Assembly (NCBI GenBank): GCA_948567375.1
Contig: OX419761.1
Coordinates: 34,784,501-34,848,500, forward strand
From: Lunularia cruciata
Lineage: Eukaryota; Streptophyta; Marchantiopsida; Lunulariales; Lunulariaceae
Reading direction: 5' to 3'
Length of the DNA stretch: 64,000 nt
Part shown: piece by piece, positions 56,744 to 64,000 of the stretch
Layout of the letters: each line of letters starts with the position of its first letter
Position numbering within the stretch: the stretch's first letter is position 1
Made by a program: the position numbers and the translations under genes
The notes under the pieces: model-generated
Databases searched by the model: none
What the model was told of the DNA's origin: nothing
Seen by the model: only the letters and a program-made list of their open reading frames with translations

Positions 56744-57626
56744 ATGGACTCGGGCACTTATGACTTTCAAGTATATCTTCGATTTGCTCGAGCCTTATTG
56801 CCCAGACTTGCATGCTCATCACTCCTCGAGTTTATTGATTTTGTCTCCCTAGATGCTAAGAAGTCTCAAGCGGATCTCAAAGAGCATTTGCACACTCACA
56901 CACTTATTAGCATCCTCACTTATGCGTCTCTACCGGACAGAGCTAGGATCCTCTCTTGTGAGAGAAAGGCTTTGGAGTTTGGGCTCCAAACTTCATCTCC
57001 AATTGATGACTTCAGTTTTATTTCCAAGGAGTTTACCACATCAATCCAATTGAGGTTGGGTCTTCTGCATCCTGCTCTCATTGGCCTTTTGGCACAATGC
57101 GCATATGGTTCCTCATACTACATGGAAAGGATACACTTTTTTGCATTGTGCAGTAGGCGGGGAGCCCACTAGAGTCCATGATACAATTTGTAATATCATT
57201 GCATAGCTCTTATTATCTACACGGGCCCAAGTTCAGATTTAGCAATGGTTTGATCTACTAGGACCATCTATTCGGCAAGTGCAAGCAAATTTTTTTACTT
57301 TCACGGATGGTCGGTGCACCTTGCATGATGTGGTGGTGGCGAACCCTCTATGTGCATAGTCATCGGCATGGGCAGGCTTACAAGCAAGAGCGATGGCGAC
57401 CATTGCCTCTACATTGCCTCTAGGGGCAAGGAGTACCACTACGCACCACACTGTCCTTGGATACCTTTACCCCCTAGCAAGTGAGATTTTTGGGTATCTA
57501 TATTATCATTTTTGTAGTCTTCTCAAGAAGGCACCTCGCTGTTCTTTGCAGCAGAGAGGGGCAGTGGCAGCCGTGCTCACATTATTATTACTAACAGTGT
57601 GTTTCAGTCACTTTGTGACATGCTGA
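56744..57626 (+). pseudogene. Reverse-transcriptase-like C-terminal domain relic
   Basis: The first frame (56744-57172) reads LPRLACSSLLEFIDFVSLDA and then QLRLGLLHPALIGLLAQCAYG with a following C-S-R-R. This resembles the R-LGLP-P-L-G-C-CG...H-L-C block after the RT domain in some non-LTR retroelement proteins. Downstream, in other frames, come FTDGRCTLHDVVVANPL and LYPLASEIFGYLY, which fit the DVVVTNP and F-PLA-E-FG motifs of the same region. Stops lie between them. A second copy of its first part lies at 63340-63657 on the other strand. The assignment rests on motif memory, so it is moderate; it may be a LINE-like relic or a domesticated gene fragment. Confidence 0.42.
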
Positions 57627-60600
57627 GGCTTTGGGTATGCACCAACATGCAACTATTGTAGATACACCTCGCACAATTAGGGTCTTCTTTCTCCATTTGC
57701 TAGATATACCATTGAAAGACCTATACCACACAGTTCAAGAGTAGGCTTCACTCACTCTGGATTCTTTAGAGTTTTTAGTTTGCTTTCTTTTCTTCTGCGT
57801 ACCTTACTTTGGTATACCTTTTTCTTTTTTCCCTTGGGACTTTTGGGCCTTGCGCTCTTGGCTCTCTTTGCACTTGTTGGTGCGTTGCATTCCTTCCCCC
57901 TTTTCTTCAGGGTAGTATTTTTATATATGTATTCAACCAGCCGTGCTTCACCTTCCAATCTTCCATCAATCTTTTTCTTTGAAGATGAGTGGGAGGACGC
58001 AACATCCAAAAGCATTTGATGGATGGCGCTTGAAAGTCTTCGAATGGGTTCCTTATGATATCTGATTCATAATTGATCATATTTAATTTGCCATCCGCGT
58101 ACTGAATGCTTTATTATCATCAAATTTCTGATCATGGTAACTATTATAGGTTCTTAGGTATGAAACGCTAAGGGGTGAATGATTGAGTCAGCTCATATAT
58201 TAATATTGATGTAATAAGTTCATCGGAGTTGTTTAAAGATATTTAATTAAATCGTTTGACATCTTTCACCGTGTGGATTGCTGCACTCTCTTATGGGTTT
58301 GATTGAGTTTACTTCTACAATTTCACTTTTAGCAGGCAAAGCAACGAGCGTCCTCTTTGTTACTGTATATGTGAATTGTAAAGAGTTAATTCATCCATAT
58401 GTGTAGATGATTTAGAATGTAATAATGTAAATAGCCGATGTTTTGAACATCAAATGATCCAACACCTTGATGTCAGATTGTAACCAGGTATTAAAGATTG
58501 AAACTAACAAACGAAAACATGCATCAACTTTGTAATTGGTGTTAGCTCAGGTTATAGGAAAAACTTCACCTTAGGAAGCACATAGTCAATCTTTCCAAAA
58601 CGGGTAGTAAAACCACTGGCTATGCAACTTTTTAAGATATCCTCAAAACCAGTTTTATATACATTCGTGTATATACACATACATTCATTCGGAGGTGATT
58701 GAATGAATTCTGATAATTATAAGAGTTGGTAGAATCACCAGTATTAAAGGCCCGTAGCAAGCAAATTTGGAACGCCTATCTTTGTGATAAGAAGCATCGT
58801 TTGCTTCATATGCATGCATAAATTGTAAAATAAATACCATTGGTTGAGAGGTTGATAATGTGAGAAATAAGTCATTCTCTATATTCGAGTGACTTGAAGA
58901 TCACATGAGACTTTTCAGGGATGGGGGAGCCGATAGGGAATTCATATTTTCGGAATTATCCCTCTTTTCTCTATGGAAGAAATTCATAAATACTGAAAAT
59001 CCCTCCCGCACAATTGCATCATTGGAATAAGATAAATATCACTCTAATACACGAGGACAGTTTGTGTCCATTAGACAAGGTGTGCGTTGGTCTACAATTA
59101 GTACAATCCATTGGTACAATCCATAAGAGAGCAATCACACTAGGTGATGCTTCTTCGGATGTTCTAGTTATTTATTTGTAGATCAAATTTTGCAGTATAG
59201 GATGGTCTTCTAACTAGTGAGTAATTCTTAGGTAAAAGTTATCTAAACGCAAGTACTTACTCCAAAATTTTCAAACTAAACTATTTGGAGAGTGAGCGAT
59301 AAAGTCAACTATATTGTCATACTTTGTGATTGAGGATTAGTTGTAGTACATATTTCATTATGATGTATTTTGAAGAAGAGAATTTAGATATATTGATATT
59401 AATCAATATCAATATATCTAGTTATTTGTAGATCGTATGGTTTACATAGTTTGAATATCTTAGATGCAATAGTGTAGATTTCTCATATAGATTCTATTGA
59501 GGCTTAGCTCCATTTTATCTTTTTTCCTCTCCTTTATACGGTTTGGCTTGATGGGTCTTCCCATCCTTATCCTTACTATTACCTACGCGGTTTCCCTTTT
59601 CTCTAATACATGAGAAGACACTTTTAAAATATATTTCTGTAAATATTATAATGATTTACTAACTTAAAAAGGATAGTTTTATTTCTAAATGTAGATTATC
59701 AACTGTAGATAACTCAATCTAGATCATCCTACGAATTATAGTTACAGAGTAGTATTAAGGATCCAATTAATTGTACCGGGCTTTTAAAATACTATATTCC
59801 GAGAATAACTTTTAAGAGTTTAGAATTTAATTTAGGTATCCAGTTGTATGAATAACACTATGTTAAGGCATAGTGCTTGGCTTGGTTTGATTTGATTTGA
59901 TTTCCTATTGCTCTGTTGTGTTTCTTTTTTGTGGAAGTCGCTATAAATTCATGGAGAAACGTAAATCACCAGCGGATGTTTTCGATTTTATCGATAAGTT
60001 AAAGGGAAACAGTATACCCACGTCACCTTTTCTGGTCATCCACCTCACCCTCTACTTGTCTGCTCATCCACCTCACCATACCGTACGGGGTGCAAATAAA
60101 CCAATCACATCACTCTCTTTCAAATTGTTATGCAAGATTTTGCTATACATAATCCTTTCATCATGTAACCAGGAGCTCATCCGTCTGGATCGTATCGGGC
60201 AATTCAGGCATTGCAAAAATCAGCGAGATGAAATTCTTTTGCTCTTTGGTGGAGAGTCGCATTTCTCAAAAGCGACCTGAGGTATATGCCATGAGCTTGG
60301 TTACAATGTAGAATATACTGTAGAAAAAGGAATCCCATGGCCCATGCGACAGCAAGCGGCAACGACCAATTACACACAATCAGCCTTTCTGATAGAATTG
60401 GTTTGAAGGTGAGGCGTGAGGTGTTTCCCTACAGGTTCCCTAAGTTAATTGATTTCAAGATGTGGTTTTCGAATGAGACCCAGGAGAATGAGCAATGGTG
60501 TAAACGAAGAGTCCTTCATCTTATATTTTGAACACACGTCCTTGAATTGCCAGGTATGACCAAAGATGCAACAGTTGTGTTCGATCTGCACCCAAAGAAG

Positions 60601-62070
60601 AGAGTTTATAGTGACTGAACCCATGCAGTAGTCAGATCACTGGCAATGGTTTCTGAAAGGGGCGGCCACTGTCTCGCGAATGGCATGTGTTTGCGGCTGT
60701 GTAGAACGCACTGCTTGAGATAACACTGAAGTTATCAGCAGCAGAAACTCCTGCAAGAGTTTGACACGTTCCTGTCTCCGACGATTTTAGAATCTGGTGA
60801 GCTGCTGACAAAGGCACTAATTTGTGAGATTTTGCGAGGTAGTATGGACACGGCGTAAGCAGCTGCACTGAAGGTGTATGTTGCTATGGGCATACACGGT
60901 TGAAAAGGCATAACCTCAAGATCTGGAGAAATTATTCTCGTTCTCATTCTCACAAACTTACATCCACCGATGGAGAAAGATATGAAATAAAGGAAGGTGC
61001 TGATTCTCACAATTGTCTCTTGATCGGTGTGCTCGACCAGTCCTTGAAGGCTGAACGAACCGGGTGTACAGGGATCTTCAAACCGTGCCGCTCGCCCATT
61101 CCACAGTCGGAGCTCCTAGTTAAGTGCACAGGGAGAGAGGTAGGAGAACTAAGCAGCCATCTACAGTACACCAGGAATTTCAACTTTCTCGAGGTTCTTC
61201 GACCGGAATTGAATCCCAAGAGTGAAGGGGGGTTCACTAAGCATCCGTAAAGGCAAAGAGTAATAGGCAAAGAGTTTAGTTTTCCCAAAGGCAAACGATC
61301 AAACATCACCGCGGAAATGACACGCTTTACACCACATGTGACTGACAATTAACACAATCACGAAAGAGCGTCAACCAGTATAAAGATTGTTCCCAAGGAG
61401 TGGTACTGTATAGTCTAAGGATGACCAAATTCTTGCTGCCACTAACAGGCATTAACTCAGTTGTACCACAATTGGCAATTGCTCTCCCGAGTGGACTAAA
61501 TGATTGAATGATAATACCCCTGGGCTCACGCGCCTACATATGCTCACTGGAATGCTAGCTGGCTAACCTGCAGGTCGTTGACAGTCCACGGGATAAAGAC
61601 CGTCAATCTCGAGTGGAGCTTGATCGCAAGTGGATAGGACAAACTTCCAGATTCACCGACAAACGGATGTCACCCATCTGAGTTTCCCCAACAAATTACC
61701 GTCCTGTGGGCTGCAGCTGGAAAGTTGATATGCACTCAAGTGGTGAATGAAAGCTCCGTACCGATGTTGTCCTCCTGCGCAATATTTTCACTTGTAGTAC
61801 TCACGACTTATGCCACCTACTTCTCATTCGCAGGAAGGAGAGGTCCTGACACGTTGCCCGTGTGACTGAAGAATGAAAGTATGATTACATTTGGAAGAAA
61901 AGGAGGTACCATAAGAAATTACTTCGAACAGAGTGGTGTGCCTAAACCACTCGAGTTACATCCCGATTCCAGCTTCCGTATACTGTACTTATCAACTTCC
62001 CCTTCAACATTTGAGTCTTGAACGCTTGTGAGCACTTTAAATCCACCATAAACCCTTTGGGGTTGGACCG
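57627..62070. other. Gene-poor AT-rich intergenic DNA
   Basis: No convincing gene. Frames up to 127 codons (59897-60280) lack motifs. The region contains the palindrome at 59385-59420 and repeats of CTAGTTATTTGTAGATC near 59167 and 59419. Confidence 0.35.
59385..59420. repeat. Perfect 16-bp AT-rich inverted repeat
   Basis: TAGATATATTGATATT and its exact complement are separated by AATC. It could extrude as a cruciform. Confidence 0.95.
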
Positions 62071-62404
62071 CTGGGGTTGGACCGCTGCTGCGTGGTGAAG
62101 GCTACTAGGATGCTATTGTAAGAAGAAAATCAAAGAAAGGGCTACCGCGTAGAAAACACGAAGGATGGGAAGACCCCCATCGAGCCGTACAAAGGAGAGA
62201 CGAATAGAGTACAAAGAGGTACAATAGAGTTTACACAAATGCCATTGAGCCAGCCGCACCACCGCTGACAAATTGAACCCTTGGTATTTTAGTAATTTCT
62301 CAAGTGCATTTGTGTAAATTTCCTTTGAAAGAATAATGTTCCGGATTTCCTTCTTACAATAGCATCCTAGTGGCCTTCACCATGCAGCACCAATCCAACC
62401 CCAG
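62071..62404. mobile_element. Inverted-repeat (MITE or foldback-like) element
   Basis: Arms 62071-62130 and 62345-62404 are about 60 bp each and complementary with few mismatches (shared GGATGCTATTGTAAGAAG). Roughly 215 bp lies between them, without an ORF. The left arm overlaps a 14-bp direct duplication (TGGGGTTGGACCGC). No target duplication is found, so transposition is inferred only. Confidence 0.6.
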
Positions 62405-63074
62405 CCGCACCCACCTGCTGAACTGCCAAACTCCGGCCCGGCCCACCCTTCCCCCATGGGTATTTCTGCAATTAAATTTTTCTTAGGGGTACTTCTGTAA
62501 TTTCCCTAACTTGTCATGGGCATTTGTGTAAATTTCCCTTATTCCAAACCAAGAAGGATCTGAAGTTTGGTATACAAGGCAAAGTAATAATACCCAAACA
62601 AAAAAAAAACAAAAAAACAAAATACAAGGCAGCAACAAGTGCACAAGGAGACATCTGAGTATCTCTATGAATAGTGAGAATAATAGTTGGAAGAATGTGA
62701 GGTGAGCACAATGGCTAGACAAGCCATGCTCCCTTCTTTTGCAAAGAATTTTATGTTAGCTCTTGAAGGAGATATCAAATTGTGGTGATGAAGGTACTCA
62801 ATAATCTCTGTAAACAAATGTATTAATGTATCACAGGGAGTCTTGGTGCATAATGGTCCTACTTTTCCTTTGTGGTGATGTCATCCTATGCTTATAAATT
62901 TGTTCATAAGGGGTTTACAATCACTACACCCCAATAGAGTATATCATTCTTTTATGTATAAGATTATATCCACTCTCACATGCCAAGTAGATCCAACCAC
63001 TAGATCCAATAGATCCAACCACCACTCAATCTATATTTAGGACCATTTAGGTTCTAGGATTTGTGCCATTTTTT
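62405..63074. other. Intergenic DNA with repeated short motifs
   Basis: Variants of GGGCATTTGTGTAAATTTCC occur at about 62518 and 62305, with related GGGTATTTCTGCAATT and GGGTACTTCTGTAATTTCC nearby (62457-62505). No gene is seen. Confidence 0.4.
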
Positions 63075-63242
63075 CTTGGATTTCATCATGAAATCTAATG
63101 TACTTTCCACCTTTATTTCATCATGTAAAATGTGTATGCCATGTGTGTCATATGGAAATCTGTATCTTGGATTGCATCATGAACTCTAATGTACTTTCCA
63201 CCTTTATTTCATCATGTAAAATGTGTGTCATGGAAATCTGGA
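63075..63242 (+). repeat. Two-copy tandem duplication (about 91 and 77 bp)
   Basis: Units start at 63075 and 63166 (CTTGGATT-x-CATCATGAA). The shared core includes TCTAATGTACTTTCCACC. The second unit has lost about 14 bases. Confidence 0.9.
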
Positions 63243-63339
63243 AATGGAGTGATTTGGTAGCTCTAGAAGTGCTAGATGTTGTATACCCATATATAAGCAG
63301 AGTACCATAGTAAACTATTCAAATTTGAAGCGAAATGCC

Positions 63340-63657
63340 TTAGTCAAAGGAACCAAGCTCCAAATCCTTTTCTTTCAAAGAAACTAATACTAACTCTATA
63401 AAGTAATGATGCATCAAGAAGATAGTGGTGAGAGTGTGAGTGTGCATACACTCACTTAGATTTGCTTGAATCTTCTTAGAGTCTAAAGATACAAAGTCAA
63501 TAAATGCGGGAAGTGTTGTATGCACAATGCTTGGTAATAGATCTTGAGCCACATAAAGGTGTGATTGGAAATTATAAGTTCTTGAATCAACTACAATGAT
63601 AAGTCCTAAAATAAAGGATGAAAATAATGTAAGACTGTATCTACTAGTAGGGAGCAC
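63340..63657 (-). pseudogene. Second relic of the RT-like C-terminal domain
   Basis: It reads DSRTYNFQSHLYVAQDLLP, FIDFVSLDSKK and KEKDLELG, clearly homologous to the start of the frame at 56744 (DSGTYDFQVYLRFARALLP, FIDFVSLDAKK, CERKALEFG). The orientation is opposite. The frame is short and stops before the LGL-x-HP block. Not recognised as a known family on its own. Confidence 0.5.
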
Positions 63658-63903
63658 ATGCTCCTAAATAAACTATTGGTGCAATAGACTCATGCAAAAT
63701 GAGACCGTATCCTCCTATAGGTATAATTATAGGAAGAGCTAGTTAAAGCTTGCACCACTTCTTTGATACTTGAGAGAGCATACATAGTACTAATAGAGTG
63801 GAGAAAGTGTAGAATATCATACTGTCAAAGGTATGTAGATAAGGTAAGAATACATTTTTGTATGGGTAAGTACATGCCAAATAGGAGGCTCTAAGGATAT
63901 AAA

Positions 63904-63980
63904 AGCTCATCAAAATAGAATAAACCATATATGTTTTCCCGAGCTCATCAAAATAGAATAAGGCATATATGTTTTCCCTA
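63904..63980 (+). repeat. Two-copy 38-bp tandem duplication
   Basis: Units 63904-63941 and 63942-63980 share AGCTCATCAAAATAGAATAA and CATATATGTTTTCCC. Confidence 0.92.
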
Positions 63981-64000
63981 ACCAAGGGAGTAAATGAGCT

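Noticed and set aside
57752-58015. Lys-rich minus-strand ORF and a hydrophobic plus-strand ORF in the same place
   Set aside because: Low-complexity shadows of each other; no motif, no promoter.
59897-60280. 127-codon ORF with a gene-like start (MEKRKSPADVFDFIDKL)
   Set aside because: No recognised family, an intron (60012-60172) can be imagined but the joined frame soon ends; not supportable.
60337-61348. Several short ORFs on both strands
   Set aside because: No motifs, no coding signal that I can see, overlapping on both strands.
1-64000. tRNA, rRNA, CRISPR or bacterial-type operon features
   Set aside because: A look for tRNA B-box-like GGTTCRANNCC sequences, clustered short direct repeats with spacers, and Shine-Dalgarno-led gene strings found none; the window is eukaryotic.

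Overview
This is a nuclear window from a land plant. The evidence is AP2-type transcription-factor domains, a plant class I small heat-shock protein with a spliceosomal intron, a plant-type subtilase relic, and Ty1/copia and Ty3/gypsy LTR retrotransposons with tRNA-iMet primer sites. The species cannot be fixed from the sequence. The copia primer site of the half-tRNA type and the unusual AP2 architecture would fit a non-seed plant such as a bryophyte, lycophyte or fern, but that is inference.

Layout. (1) 1-4316: one very long open frame for a protein with six AP2-like domains, open at the window's left edge. (2) 6101-11326: a decayed minus-strand Ty1/copia element with both LTRs, primer site and polypurine tract. 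(3) 12491-49146: a Russian doll of LTR retrotransposons. The outer plus-strand Ty3/gypsy element (called E0 here) has a near-matching target duplication (AGAGT/AGAGC). It is split by E1 (14831-20320, plus), by A (21075-36918, minus), by D (39627-46235, minus, perfect TTTGG duplication) and by a solo LTR (46296-46744). A is itself split by B (24062-28815, minus, perfect CAATT duplication) and by a copia element C (30337-35899, plus). The E0 integrase frame stops at A and resumes after it, which confirms the nesting independently of the LTRs. (4) 49920-51420: a heat-shock gene with heat-shock-element-like promoter motifs, one intron and a poly(A) signal. (5) 52.5-64 kb: gene-poor sequence with an interleaved inverted repeat, tandem duplications, a broken subtilase gene, two relics of a reverse-transcriptase-like C-terminal domain, and an inverted-repeat element.

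Only the AP2 gene and the heat-shock gene look intact. All mobile-element frames carry stops or frameshifts. D is the least damaged and has the most similar LTRs, so it is probably the youngest insertion.

Most unusual items: the six-AP2 protein; a conserved pair of leader ORFs upstream of gag shared by D and E1; a long antisense coiled-coil ORF between integrase and 3' LTR of E0; and the X-Y-X'-Y' inverted repeat at 52561-52666. All alignments were done by eye; no database was searched.
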